A DNA stretch of 64,000 nucleotides from Streptomyces sp. RFCAC02 (GTDB taxonomy: Bacteria; Actinomycetota; Actinomycetes; Streptomycetales; Streptomycetaceae). The stretch spans positions 3,805,001 through 3,869,000 of the forward strand of contig NZ_SAUH01000001.1 of the NCBI RefSeq assembly GCF_004193175.1. The letters are read 5' to 3'. The first letter of the stretch is position 1, and the number at the start of each line of letters is the position of its first letter. The notes beneath the pieces were generated by a model that saw nothing but the letters and a program-made list of their open reading frames with translations, was not told the DNA's origin and did no database searches. The translations under genes and the position numbers were made by a program. Below, piece after piece: positions 43,600-52,483 of the stretch.

Positions 43600-44151
43600 T
43601 CACCCGCTCCGCGCCAGCCCCACCACCTCCTCCCGTGCCCAACGGCCGGCCCGGCGCGGCACGATTCCCGCCGCATCCGCCCGGACCTCGAAGAGCCCCA
43701 CCGGCCAGCCCAGCAGCCGCGCCGCCTCATCGGCCGTCACGCTCGCCGCCCACCAGGCCCGCCGCTCCTGCACGACAGCCTCGACCGACTCGCGGGGCAG
43801 CGCCTCGACATCGGCCGGCGCGTACACGGGATTGCCCCGGTAGCGGCCGACCGGCCGCAGCACGCCGCGCGCCACCAACTCGATCACATCGGCCCGTTCG
43901 ACGTCGAGGCCGGTGACCGCCGCCAGGTGCGCCGCCGCCTTGACCGATCCGAGGCCCGGACGGTCGCCGATCGCCGCGCGGATCTCCCCGGCACGCTCGG
44001 GCAATGTCCTGGCCAACGCCTCGGACCAGCGCCGCCCCGCCACATCCGGCTCGGGCACGAGGCCGCGCTCACGCGCCTGCGCGACCTGCCACGGCGTCAG
44101 CCCCAGCCAGCGCGCCAACTGGACCGGCCCGAACTCCCGCACCTTCTCCAT
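43600..44151 (-). CDS. Hypothetical protein with repeated helical, HTH-like segments
   Basis: The 183-residue product begins MEKVREFGPVQLARWLGLTP and includes WQVAQARERGLVPEPDVAGR, then VIELVARGVLRPVGRYRGNPVY and, near the end, VTADEAARLLGWPVGLFEV. Two or three such segments look like weak winged-helix or excisionase-like modules, which suggests DNA binding, but the match is not strong. The next gene on the plus strand is the GH26 glycosidase, starting 118 bases to the right, so this could be its regulator. The ATG at 44151 is preferred to 44184 because it starts the first conserved helix. Confidence 0.65.
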   Translation of the reverse strand: MEKVREFGPVQLARWLGLTPWQVAQARERGLVPEPDVAGRRWSEALARTLPERAGEIRAAIGDRPGLGSVKAAAHLAAVTGLDVERADVIELVARGVLRPVGRYRGNPVYAPADVEALPRESVEAVVQERRAWWAASVTADEAARLLGWPVGLFEVRADAAGIVPRRAGRWAREEVVGLARSG

Positions 44152-44268
44152 GATCCGGCTCCCTCCGCCGTCCACCATCGCCATCTGTCCGTCACTCTAA
44201 GTGACGGCACTGACAATCGCCCCGGAACCGGCAACACCCCCATTCCGCCCCTCCGTTACCGTGAGCGG

Positions 44269-45213
44269 ATGCCGAACACCTGTGTCACACCCGACGCCAC
44301 CCAGGCCGCCCAGGCCCTGCTCGACCTCCTCCACCGCGTCACCGGCCGGACCACCCTCTCCGGCATGCACAACCAGCCCGTCCACGGCTCCGCCTGGACC
44401 GAGCGCGTCACCCGCATCACCGGCCTCGCCCCCGCCGTCTGGGGCCAGGAGATCGGCTTCTCCGCCCCCGGCACCCTGGACGGCACCGACCGCCGCGAGG
44501 CCAACGCCGACGAGGCCATCGCCCGCGCCCGCGACGGCGCGGTCATCACCTACACCTGGCACGCCGTCTGCCCGCCGGACGACGAACCCGTCCCGTTCCG
44601 CGGCGGCATCATCCGCGACCTGTCCACCGGGGAGTTCGACGCGATCCTCGAACCCGGCTCCCCCCTCCACACCCGCTGGTGCGCCCAGGTCGACGCCGCC
44701 GCGGCGGTCCTGCGCCGCCTCGCCGACGCCGACGTGCCCGTCCTGTGGCGCCCCTACCACGAGATGAACGGCGACTGGTTCTGGTGGTGCGGCCGCCCCG
44801 ACCACCTGAAGGCCCTGTGGCGGCAGCTCTTCGACCGCCTCGTCCACCACCACGGCCTGCGCAACCTCGTCTGGGTGTGGAGCCCCAACGCCGCCTACGA
44901 CAGCGCCGGCCCGTTCGCCCCCTACTACCCGGGCCACGACGTGGTCGACGTCCTCGCCATGGACACCTACGGCGGCCACTACGAGCGCGAGCACTACGAC
45001 GCCCTGCGCGCCCTCGCCGACGGCCGCCCCATCGGCCTCGGCGAGATCGGCGACCTGCCCCCGGCCGGCGTCCTCGCCGACCAGCCCGACTGGACCTGGT
45101 TCATGGCCTGGCCCGACGTCCTGACGGACCGCAACACGGACGCCGCGATACGCGCCCTGTGGACCGACCCGCGCGTCACGACGCTCGACACCCTCCCCAC
45201 CTGGCGCTCCTGA
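44269..45213 (+). CDS. Glycoside hydrolase family 26 enzyme (beta-mannanase type)
   Basis: The 314-residue protein has the GH26 catalytic features: YHEMNGDWFWW after VLWRP, with the acid/base E165, and GLGEIGD with the nucleophile E259. TYTWHAVCPP and WVWSPNAAY are also typical. No signal peptide is visible: the start is MPNTCVTPDATQ and the first 60 residues are not hydrophobic, so the enzyme should stay in the cytoplasm unless exported by another route. It probably attacks manno-oligosaccharides or a related beta-linked sugar inside the cell. It lies divergent to the small HTH-like gene. Confidence 0.88.
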   Translation: MPNTCVTPDATQAAQALLDLLHRVTGRTTLSGMHNQPVHGSAWTERVTRITGLAPAVWGQEIGFSAPGTLDGTDRREANADEAIARARDGAVITYTWHAVCPPDDEPVPFRGGIIRDLSTGEFDAILEPGSPLHTRWCAQVDAAAAVLRRLADADVPVLWRPYHEMNGDWFWWCGRPDHLKALWRQLFDRLVHHHGLRNLVWVWSPNAAYDSAGPFAPYYPGHDVVDVLAMDTYGGHYEREHYDALRALADGRPIGLGEIGDLPPAGVLADQPDWTWFMAWPDVLTDRNTDAAIRALWTDPRVTTLDTLPTWRS

Positions 45214-45229
45214 ACGCCCGCCGCGTCCC

Positions 45230-47125
45230 TCAGTCCGGAGCGTGAAGCCGCTCGGCGAGCACCGTCAGCCCGTGGCGGAGCCGCCGGAAGTACGTCGCAC
45301 GGCTGAGGTGGAGCTGCCCGGCGAGCTGCTGGTGCGTGCGGGGCGGCCCGAAGTAGTAGCGACTGAGGATCAGCCCGGCCTCGGCGTCCACCGGGTCCTC
45401 GCTGCCGGCGAGCGCGCGGACCGCCTCGGCGAGCCAGTCACGCAACGCGCGCGCCGTCGGCGTACGCCCCGCGCGCAGCAGCGGACTGTCCGCGAGCCGC
45501 AGCGGATCCCGGACGTGCGCGAGGGCCTCGGCGATCTCCCCGGCCGGCGACGGCCCGCCCGGCCCGCCGGCGGACGGGGGAACGGCCGGGGCCAGCCGCG
45601 TCAGCCAGTGCGTCAGGTCGTCACCGCCGAAGTCGTGGCTGAAGACGAGGGGCCGCCGGCCGCACCGGTAGACGTCGTCCCGCGTCGCGCCGTGCGCCCG
45701 GAAGCGGAGGCCGTGCAGCAGCCGCTGGTACTCGGGCGACGGCGTCGAGACGAGCAGCCGCGCCGATCCCGTCATCGTCTGGCGCAGGATGTAGCGCAGG
45801 AGGAGGGCGTGCAGGGCCGGGTCGGGGCAGTACGCGGCCCCCAGGAACAGCAGGCCGCCCGGCTCGTCCCGCGGCCCGGCCACCAGCCGCTCCGTGTGCT
45901 GCTGCAGCAGGGGTTCGACGCCGCCGACCGTGCGCCCGTCCACGTTCGGCAGCCACGCCAGGCCGGTGAGCCTCCCCCGGCCGTCCCTGACGAGCCGGAA
46001 ACCGGACACGTCCGCCCGTAACCAGCGCTCCACGAGGCGGTCCGTACGGCCCGCGTCGAGCCCGCCGTGGTCCGCCCACCGCCGCATCAGCCGGCCGATG
46101 GCGTCCGCGTCGCCCGGTACGGCGGCGCTGACGGCCGCGACCGGCCGCGCCGGCGGGAACAGGGTGGCGCGCAGCTCCGGCACCCCGGACAGGAGGATGC
46201 CCTGGAGCGCCAGTTCCTCCCGGTCACGCGCGTCCGCCGTACGGGCGAGCTGATCCGCGCGGTACGTGAGCGCCCGCCGCCGCGCGGCACGGTGGGGGCC
46301 GGGACGGCGCCACTGGTGCGCCAGCTCGACGAGGTTGCGGAACGGCTCGTCGAGCGCCAGCCCGAGGGGGCCGCGCGTCACGACGCTCAGGGCCGCGAGC
46401 GCGTCGAACGCCCCGGCGCCGCCCCGCAGCAGGACCTCGTCGCCGGCACCCACGGTCGCCAGCAGGAAGAACGACCGGTGCCAGTGCCGGCCGGCCGCCT
46501 CGCGCGCCAGCCGGTGCAGGACCTCGCCCACGACCCGGTCCGCGACCGCCCCCGGCGCCCGGTGCGGGGCACCGGCGCGCAGCGCGCGGCACACGGCGGT
46601 GGCGAGCAGCGGGTTGCCCCCGGAGAGACCGGTCGCCAGCCGCCGGGCGCGCGGGTCGTCGAGCCGCGCCACCGCGGGCAGCCGCGCGATCCGGCCGTCC
46701 GGCCACGGCGGTACGGTCACGGTCGCCGTCTCCGCGCCGGCGTCCGCTTCCGCCCACACCGGATCGGCGGCCAGCGGCCGCCGGCTCACCAGCAGGACGG
46801 GCCGCCGGGGCCGGTGCGCCGGGGCGGCCAGGAACGCGACGGCGGCCGGCGCCCCCGGGCCGTCCACCCCGTCGATCACCAGGGGCCGTTCGTCCGCGCC
46901 GGGCGCGCCGCGCAGCGCCCCTTCCGCGCCGGGCCGCGCCAGGTCCACGACGACGGCGCCGGGGACGCGCGCGGCCAGCCACGACTTGCCGGAGCCGAGC
47001 GGCCCCGTGAGGTTCACCAGCGCCCGTCCCGCCAGGGCGGCACGCAGGACGGCGGGCATGTCGTCGTCCGGCGCGCCGTCCCCGGCGCGGGGGCGTGCCA
47101 TCGGTGCGTGCGGCCTGGCTCCCAT
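45230..47125 (-). CDS. P-loop NTPase with acyltransferase-like and C-terminal HTH domains
   Basis: The 631-residue protein begins with a P-loop, LTGPLGSGKSWL (residues 39-50), and an ATPase domain with RPLVIDGVDGPG and PVLLVSRRPLA, as in AAA/STAND regulators. A region at about residues 330-510 (SGFRLVRDGRGRLTGLAWLP, GGLLFLGAAYCPDPALHALL) looks like a GNAT acyltransferase fold. The last 100 residues hold RALRDWLAEAVRALAG and a helix-turn-helix (RTHQQLAGQLHLSRATYFRRL). It has a TTA leucine codon (46019-46021, in RWLRAD), so bldA control is likely. It is divergent from a LuxR-tailed regulator. The GNAT call is a pattern impression. The start has GAGGGAG 8 bases upstream. Confidence 0.75.
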   Translation of the reverse strand: MGARPHAPMARPRAGDGAPDDDMPAVLRAALAGRALVNLTGPLGSGKSWLAARVPGAVVVDLARPGAEGALRGAPGADERPLVIDGVDGPGAPAAVAFLAAPAHRPRRPVLLVSRRPLAADPVWAEADAGAETATVTVPPWPDGRIARLPAVARLDDPRARRLATGLSGGNPLLATAVCRALRAGAPHRAPGAVADRVVGEVLHRLAREAAGRHWHRSFFLLATVGAGDEVLLRGGAGAFDALAALSVVTRGPLGLALDEPFRNLVELAHQWRRPGPHRAARRRALTYRADQLARTADARDREELALQGILLSGVPELRATLFPPARPVAAVSAAVPGDADAIGRLMRRWADHGGLDAGRTDRLVERWLRADVSGFRLVRDGRGRLTGLAWLPNVDGRTVGGVEPLLQQHTERLVAGPRDEPGGLLFLGAAYCPDPALHALLLRYILRQTMTGSARLLVSTPSPEYQRLLHGLRFRAHGATRDDVYRCGRRPLVFSHDFGGDDLTHWLTRLAPAVPPSAGGPGGPSPAGEIAEALAHVRDPLRLADSPLLRAGRTPTARALRDWLAEAVRALAGSEDPVDAEAGLILSRYYFGPPRTHQQLAGQLHLSRATYFRRLRHGLTVLAERLHAPD

Positions 47126-47297
47126 CGGATGCGCTCCCTCGCGGACGGCTGGGCCGGGCGGAGCATCACCGTAGCCGCCGCGCCCGGCCGGCGACAGGGG
47201 TCCGCAGCGGCGGCACGGCCCGCGGGTCTGAGACTCGCGTGAGACTCCGCGGCCCCGCCCCGCCGCTACGTTGGGAGGTCCGGCGAGGGGAGGATCA

Positions 47298-48299
47298 ATG
47301 GACCAGCACGCCATGGCCGTCCTCGGTCTGTCGGACACGGAGGAGGCCGCCTACCGCCACTTCCTGCGCAACCCCCGCACCCCACCGGCCGACCTGCACG
47401 TCCTGCTGCGCTGCGACCGCCGCACGGCGGACCTCGCGCTCACGCGGCTGCGGCGCCTGCGGCTGCTGCTCGGGGACGACGCGGCCGTGTGGGCGGCCGA
47501 CCCCGAGGTGGCCGTGCCCCGCCTCGCGGAGGAGCGCCTGGACGAACTCCACGGTCAGATGCGCCGCCTGACGCGCTACCGCCCGATCATCCGCTCCCTG
47601 GCCGGCGACCGGCCGCCCGCCGCACCGGACGGCGGCGCGGCGGCCGACGGCGTCGAACGCATCGAGGACCTGCGACAGGTGCGCAACCGCATCGACGACC
47701 TGGCGTTCTTCGCCCACGACGAGGTGCTGTCCGCCGAGCCGTACGACGCCCTGAGCCCGGAGAACATCGCGCACGCCCGCGCCCTCGACATGCGCTGCCT
47801 GCGGCGCGGCGTCCGTATCAGGAACATCGTCCGCACGGCCGCGCTCGGCGACCCGCCGACCCTCGCGTACCTGACGGAACTGCGCGCCGCCGGGGCGCGC
47901 GTCAGGGCGGCGGACGCGTTCTCCGAGCTGATCCTCGTCTACGACCGGCGCACGGCGCTGGTCCCCATCGACCCCCGCGACACCTCGCGCGGAGCGCTGT
48001 GCGCCCGGGAGAGCGGCCTCGTGGGCAACATCGTCACGCTGTTCGAACGGCTGTGGGAGGCGGCGGACGACCTCGACACCCTCGTCGCGCCCGGCGCCGG
48101 GCCGGAACCGGAGCTGACGCGGACGCAGCGTCTCGTCCTGTCCCGCATGTGCGCGGTCAGCAAGGACGAGAGCGGCGCGCGGCAGATCGGTGTGTCGCTG
48201 CGCACGTACCGGCGGCACATCGCCGACCTCCTCCAACTGCTCGGCGCGGACAACCGCGCGCAGGCGGCGCTCCTCGCGCGCGAGCGCGGCTGGATCTGA
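47298..48299 (+). CDS. LuxR-tailed transcriptional regulator with TrmB-like N-terminus
   Basis: The 333-residue protein has an N-terminal helix-turn-helix (LGLSDTEEAAYRHFLRNP, CDRRTADLALTRLRRLRLL), a middle domain with IRNIVRTAALGDPPTLAYLT and LVYDRRTALVPIDPRDTSRG, and a C-terminal LuxR-type HTH (LTRTQRLVLSRMCAVSKDES, RQIGVSLRTYRRHIADLLQL). This TrmB-effector-LuxR arrangement is common in streptomycetes, usually next to secondary-metabolite or peptide genes. GGGGAGG lies 7 bases before the ATG. It ends 6 bases from the oxidoreductase of the peptide cluster, convergent with it, and could belong to that cluster or to the divergent P-loop gene. Confidence 0.85.
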   Translation: MDQHAMAVLGLSDTEEAAYRHFLRNPRTPPADLHVLLRCDRRTADLALTRLRRLRLLLGDDAAVWAADPEVAVPRLAEERLDELHGQMRRLTRYRPIIRSLAGDRPPAAPDGGAAADGVERIEDLRQVRNRIDDLAFFAHDEVLSAEPYDALSPENIAHARALDMRCLRRGVRIRNIVRTAALGDPPTLAYLTELRAAGARVRAADAFSELILVYDRRTALVPIDPRDTSRGALCARESGLVGNIVTLFERLWEAADDLDTLVAPGAGPEPELTRTQRLVLSRMCAVSKDESGARQIGVSLRTYRRHIADLLQLLGADNRAQAALLARERGWI

Positions 48300-48304
48300 C
48301 GGGC

Positions 48305-49756
48305 TCAGCCGCCGCCCAGCGCGGGCAGCGGGAGGCCGAACTCCCGGCGCAGCGCCGACCGCGCGGCCAGCAGCCCGCACATGCCGTGCACGCCGGGGCC
48401 GGGCGGTGTGGCGGCCGAGCAGAGGTAGACGCCGGGCAGCGGAGTGCGGTACGGGTCCCAGCGGGGTACGGGGCGCAGCAGGCTCTGCCGCAGCGTGACG
48501 GCGCCCGTCCCGATGTCGCCCGCCACGTAGTTCGGGTTGTAGCGGGCGTAGTCGGCCCCCGACATGCCGCGCGCGGCGATCACCGTGTCGCGGAACCCGG
48601 GCGCGTACCGCTCGATGACGCCGGTGATCAGCGGTACGGGGTCCCGTTCGTCACCGGGCGGCAGGTGCGCGTACGCCCAGACGGGGCGCCGGCCGGGCCG
48701 CGCGCGCCCGGGGTCGGTGACGGCCGGGTCGACCACCAGGACGAACGGCGTCCCGTCGGCGCCGCCCCGCGCGTTCGCCGTCTCCTGGCGGTGCACGGCC
48801 GCCGCGCTGCCGCCGAGATGGACGGTGCCGGCCCGCCCGACCTCCGGGTCGGTCCAGGGGATCGGCGCGGACACCAGGAAGTCGGCCTTCCCCGCCGCCG
48901 GGCCGTAGCGGTAGCGGGCCAGCGGGCGCGCGTAGCGCCGGGGCAGGCGGTCCCCGGCGAGGGCGAGGAGCGCGGTGGGGGAGACGTCCAGGAGGACCGC
49001 CCGGACGGGGCCGAGTTCCCGCAGGTCGGTGACGCGGTGCCCGGTGTGCAGCGTCCCGCCGTGGGCCGTGATGTCGTCGGCCAGGGCACGGGCGATCCGG
49101 TGGCTGCCGCCGCGCGGCAGCGGCCACCCGGTGGTGTGCGCGAGGTGGGCCATCAGCAGGCCGATGGCGGCGCCGGGCAGCGACGGCAGGGGGCCGACGG
49201 CGTGCGCCGCCGCGCCGGCCAGCAGCGCGGGCGCCTGTTCCCCGCGGAAGGCCGAACGCGTGAGGCGGGTCCCGTGCCGCAGGACGCGCGGGGCGAGCGC
49301 GGGCGCCGCGCGCAGTCCGGCGGGCCGCCGCATGCCCGAGAGCAGCAGGGCGGTGACGTCCTCGGTACGGGTGACGAGCGGTTCCAGCAGACGCCGCCAG
49401 CGCGGGCCGTCGGCGCCGAGCCCCTCGCACGTGGCGTCCAGGCTCCGCCACGCCAGCGCGGGCGGCGCGCCCGGGAGCGGGTGGGCGTACGCGAGCGGGG
49501 CGTGCAGCAGCTCCACGCCCCGCCCGGCGAGGCCGAACGCGCGGAAGAACGGCGACGCGGCGGCCATCGGGTGCACCGCCGCGCACACGTCGTGGTGCAC
49601 GTCGCTCGCGAACAGCGGCGCGCCGCGCAGGCCGCCGCCGATGGTGTCGGCGGCCTCGTGCACGGCGACCCGCAGGCCCGCCCTGGCGAGGGTGACGGCG
49701 GCGGCCAGGCCGTTGGGGCCGCTGCCGACGACGGCCGCGTCCACGGTGTTCGGCAC
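48305..49756 (-). CDS. Phytoene-desaturase-like FAD oxidoreductase of the peptide cluster
   Basis: The 483-residue protein has the dinucleotide-binding motif VVGSGPNGLAAAVTLARAGL near the N-terminus, an E-x-A acidic end of strand 2 (VAVHEAADTIGGGLR) and the C-terminal FAD motif GVYLCSAATPPGPGVHGMCG, as in CrtI-type carotenoid desaturases and COG1233 proteins. It is the last gene of the leftward operon. It could oxidise or desaturate the peptide, or a lipid. FAD oxidoreductases of this kind are reported from type B linaridin clusters, which I recall but cannot check. A GTG start follows GGAG at a normal distance. Confidence 0.85.
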   Translation of the reverse strand: MPNTVDAAVVGSGPNGLAAAVTLARAGLRVAVHEAADTIGGGLRGAPLFASDVHHDVCAAVHPMAAASPFFRAFGLAGRGVELLHAPLAYAHPLPGAPPALAWRSLDATCEGLGADGPRWRRLLEPLVTRTEDVTALLLSGMRRPAGLRAAPALAPRVLRHGTRLTRSAFRGEQAPALLAGAAAHAVGPLPSLPGAAIGLLMAHLAHTTGWPLPRGGSHRIARALADDITAHGGTLHTGHRVTDLRELGPVRAVLLDVSPTALLALAGDRLPRRYARPLARYRYGPAAGKADFLVSAPIPWTDPEVGRAGTVHLGGSAAAVHRQETANARGGADGTPFVLVVDPAVTDPGRARPGRRPVWAYAHLPPGDERDPVPLITGVIERYAPGFRDTVIAARGMSGADYARYNPNYVAGDIGTGAVTLRQSLLRPVPRWDPYRTPLPGVYLCSAATPPGPGVHGMCGLLAARSALRREFGLPLPALGGG

Positions 49757-49799
49757 GGGTGTGGCTCCATTCTCGTCGCGGTCGTCGGGTCCTGGCCGG

Positions 49800-49853
49800 T
49801 CACTGCCAGCCGTTGGCCTCGCGGCCGGCCGGGTGCGCGGTCGTGGATGTCAT
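49800..49853 (-). CDS. 17-residue ORF with a strong ribosome binding site
   Basis: The frame MTSTTAHPAGREANGWQ ends in TGA at 49800-49802. It is preceded by GAGGAGGGAGGCGAC, one of the best ribosome binding sites in the window, at the right distance from ATG 49853. It lies between the ABC exporter and the oxidoreductase in the same operon. It may be a translated small peptide, a leader that tunes the oxidoreductase, or an unrelated coincidence. No homologue is known to me. Confidence 0.45.
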   Translation of the reverse strand: MTSTTAHPAGREANGWQ

Positions 49854-49897
49854 GTCGCCTCCCTCCTCGGGTCGTCGCCCGTCGGTCGCGTCCCCGC

Positions 49898-51673
49898 TCA
49901 GCGGGCGCCCGCGGGCAGGGCCGCGCCCGCGAGGTGCGCCGAGGCGAACCTGCGGTAGAGCGAGTCACGCGCCATCAGATCGTCGTGCCGGCCCGTCGCC
50001 CGCACCCTGCCGTCCTCCAGCACGATGACGCTGTCCGCGCCGGCGACGGTCGAGAAGCGGTGCGCGATGGCCACGACGGCGCAGCGGCCGGCGATGCGCC
50101 GCAGGGTGCCGCGCAGGGCGGCCTCGGCGTCCGCGTCGAGCTGGGACGTCGCCTCGTCCAGCAGGATGACGTCCGGCCGCTGCAGCAGGGCGCGGGCGAT
50201 GCACAGGCGCTGGCGCTGCCCGCCCGACAGGCCGACGCCCTGGTCGCCGAGCGGCGTGTCGAGGCCCTGCGGCAGTCGTGCCACGACGTCGGCGAGCCCG
50301 GCCAGTTCGACCGCCTCGGCCAGCTCGGCCTCGGTGGCGTCCGGCGCCGCGTAGGCGATGTTCTCCCGCAGCGTGCCGCGCATGGCGGGGCTGTCCTGCT
50401 GCACGTACCCGACGCGGCCGCGGATCTCCGCGAGCGGCAGGCGGGCGATGTCCCGGCCGTCGAGCCGTACGGTGCCCCGCTCGGGCCGCCAGAACCGTTC
50501 GACGAGCTGGAACACGGTCGTCTTGCCGGCGCCCGACGGCCCCACGAGCGCGGTCAGGCCACGGGCCGGGACGGTGAACGACACGCCGTCCAGCACGGTC
50601 CGCCCCCCGTACCCGAAGCACACGTCCTCGAACGCGATGGCCGGTCCGGTGCCCCGCCCCGGGGCGTCGTCGCCACGGCCCGCCGCCACCTCCGGTTCCT
50701 CCTGTGGCAGCGCGGCCAGCTCGTCCACCCGCTGGATGGCGGCACGGCCCTGCTGGTAGGCGCCGACCCCCATGAAGACGAGGACCAGCGGCGACACCAG
50801 GTAGAAGAGGTACATCACGAAGCCGGTGAAGTCGGCGGCCGACAGCGACCCGGTCGCCACCCGCGCCATCCCCGCCCCCATCACGGCGGCGAGCGACGCC
50901 TGCAGCCCGACGTTCATCGCGGGCGACAGCAGGGCGTCCAGCGCGCTGACGCGGACGCCGGAGGCGCGGGCGCGGTCCGCGAGACCGGCCAGCCGGCGCT
51001 GCTCGCGCCCTTCGGCCCCGGCCGCCTTGACGGTCGTCACGGCGGACAGCACCCGCTGCAGGTCGGCGCCGAACTCGCCCACGTCCTCCCGGTTCACGAG
51101 CGCCGCCTTGCGCAGCCCCCTGGCCAGCCACACCGAGCCGCCGCTCGCCGCGCCGAGGCAGCCGACCGTGATGAGGAGCAGCCACACGTCGATCCACGCC
51201 ATCATGACGACGCCGCCCGCCACGACGAGACCGTTCACGACGACCTGCGCGAGGCTCTGCGACAGCGCGATCTTGACCAGCGAGGTGTCGGAGACCAGCC
51301 GCGTCTGGATGTCGCCCTGGCGCCGCGCGTGCAGCGCGGCCAGTTCCGCGCGCAGGACCCGGCCGGTGAGCAGGACCCGGGCGTCGCGGACGATGGCCTC
51401 CCCGGCGCGGCCGATGAGGTAGCCCTGCGCGGCGGACAGGGCCGCGTCCAGGACGAACAGCGCCGCCAGCAGCACGACCGCGCCCGCGACCGGATCGCCC
51501 CGCCCGGCGGCCTCGATCAGGTCGGCGACGATGGCCGGCTGCGCGAGCGTCGAGACGACACCGGCCACCCCGAGCAGCACCCCGGCCAGCAGCGTCCCGC
51601 GCTGGCCGCGCGCCGCGGCCCGTACGGTGCTGCGGACCGGCGCGGGCGCCTCAGCCGCGGTCACGGTCGTCAC
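49898..51673 (-). CDS. ABC exporter, fused permease and ATPase
   Basis: The 591-residue half-transporter has six membrane spans in its first 320 residues (LLAGVLLGVAGVVSTLAQPA, AVVLLAALFVLDAALSAAQG and later ones) and a C-terminal ATPase domain with Walker A VGPSGAGKTT, signature LSGGQRQRLCIARAL, Walker B ILLDEATSQLD and switch histidine IAHRF. There is no N-terminal C39 peptidase, so it does not cut a double-glycine leader. In the operon it is the likely exporter of the mature peptide. The start overlaps the 3' end of the methyltransferase gene by 23 bases. Confidence 0.92.
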   Translation of the reverse strand: MTTVTAAEAPAPVRSTVRAAARGQRGTLLAGVLLGVAGVVSTLAQPAIVADLIEAAGRGDPVAGAVVLLAALFVLDAALSAAQGYLIGRAGEAIVRDARVLLTGRVLRAELAALHARRQGDIQTRLVSDTSLVKIALSQSLAQVVVNGLVVAGGVVMMAWIDVWLLLITVGCLGAASGGSVWLARGLRKAALVNREDVGEFGADLQRVLSAVTTVKAAGAEGREQRRLAGLADRARASGVRVSALDALLSPAMNVGLQASLAAVMGAGMARVATGSLSAADFTGFVMYLFYLVSPLVLVFMGVGAYQQGRAAIQRVDELAALPQEEPEVAAGRGDDAPGRGTGPAIAFEDVCFGYGGRTVLDGVSFTVPARGLTALVGPSGAGKTTVFQLVERFWRPERGTVRLDGRDIARLPLAEIRGRVGYVQQDSPAMRGTLRENIAYAAPDATEAELAEAVELAGLADVVARLPQGLDTPLGDQGVGLSGGQRQRLCIARALLQRPDVILLDEATSQLDADAEAALRGTLRRIAGRCAVVAIAHRFSTVAGADSVIVLEDGRVRATGRHDDLMARDSLYRRFASAHLAGAALPAGAR

Positions 51674-52469
51674 CGGCGGGACGGGTGTAGCGGCTGACGT
51701 ACAGGGGGCTGTGTGCCGGGTCGAACGGCGTGCCCGCCCAGTCGGCGTGCCGGGACACCGGGACCAGGCCCGCCGCCGCGGCGTACCCGTCGACCTCGGC
51801 CGGCGGGGTGAGCCGGCTCAGCTCGCTGCCGACACGCGTGCCGCCGGGCTCGAACCACAGGTGCGACACGTGCCACAGGCCCCGCTCGGGCAGGAGCGTC
51901 GAGTGGCTCTGGAGCCCGGTGTCCGGCTCGGGGTAGGGCGCGAAGTACGAGGTGCGGCGCCTGCCCTCGTGCAGGTCCAGCACGAACGCCGGGTTGTGCG
52001 TCTCGACGACGAGGGTCCCGCCGGGCGCGAGCCGTTCGGCGGCACGGGCGACGGCCGCCCGCTGGTCGGCGGGGTCCAGCAGCATGGACAGGGTGGCGCA
52101 CACGCAGTAGACGAGGCCGTAGCGGGTGCCGTCCGTGTAGGTGCGGATGTCGTCGTGTACCGGTGTGACGGGGACGTCCGCCCGGTCGACGGCGGTGCGC
52201 AGCCGTTCCAGCATCTCGGGGGACGAGTCGACGCCGGTGACCGGCCCGGCGAGGCGCGCCAGCGGTACGGCGACGCGGCCGGTGCCGACCCCGAACTCCA
52301 GGATCGGGCCGCCCGGGTGCCAGTCGGCCAGGGTGCGGGCGGTCCGTTCGGCGCCCGCGTCGCGCGGGAAGATCCGGTCGTAGAAGCCGGCGAACACCCT
52401 GCCGTACCCGATGTCGGGCACCGGGCGGTCGGTGAGCGTGGCGGTGGTGGTGTCGGGTGTGTCGTGCAC
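51651..52469 (-). CDS. SAM-dependent methyltransferase of the peptide cluster
   Basis: The 272-residue class I methyltransferase has the SAM-binding motif GGPILEFGVGTGRVAVPLA, the acidic strand-2 end GPVTGVDSSPEML, and later VHDDIRTY and APGGTLVVETHNPAFVLDL. It starts at a GTG 14 bases after the small membrane-protein gene. In linaridin pathways a methyltransferase adds two methyl groups to the N-terminal amine of the peptide. That role fits here but is inferred from context. Confidence 0.9.
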   Translation of the reverse strand: MHDTPDTTTATLTDRPVPDIGYGRVFAGFYDRIFPRDAGAERTARTLADWHPGGPILEFGVGTGRVAVPLARLAGPVTGVDSSPEMLERLRTAVDRADVPVTPVHDDIRTYTDGTRYGLVYCVCATLSMLLDPADQRAAVARAAERLAPGGTLVVETHNPAFVLDLHEGRRRTSYFAPYPEPDTGLQSHSTLLPERGLWHVSHLWFEPGGTRVGSELSRLTPPAEVDGYAAAAGLVPVSRHADWAGTPFDPAHSPLYVSRYTRPAGDDRDRG

Positions 52470-52483
52470 GGGGTCCCTCGCTC

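Noticed and set aside
47489..51697. A 1402-codon open frame on the plus strand across the peptide-cluster genes
   Set aside because: It is the antisense of the oxidoreductase and ABC exporter genes, with Arg/Gln/Gly-rich text and no motif.
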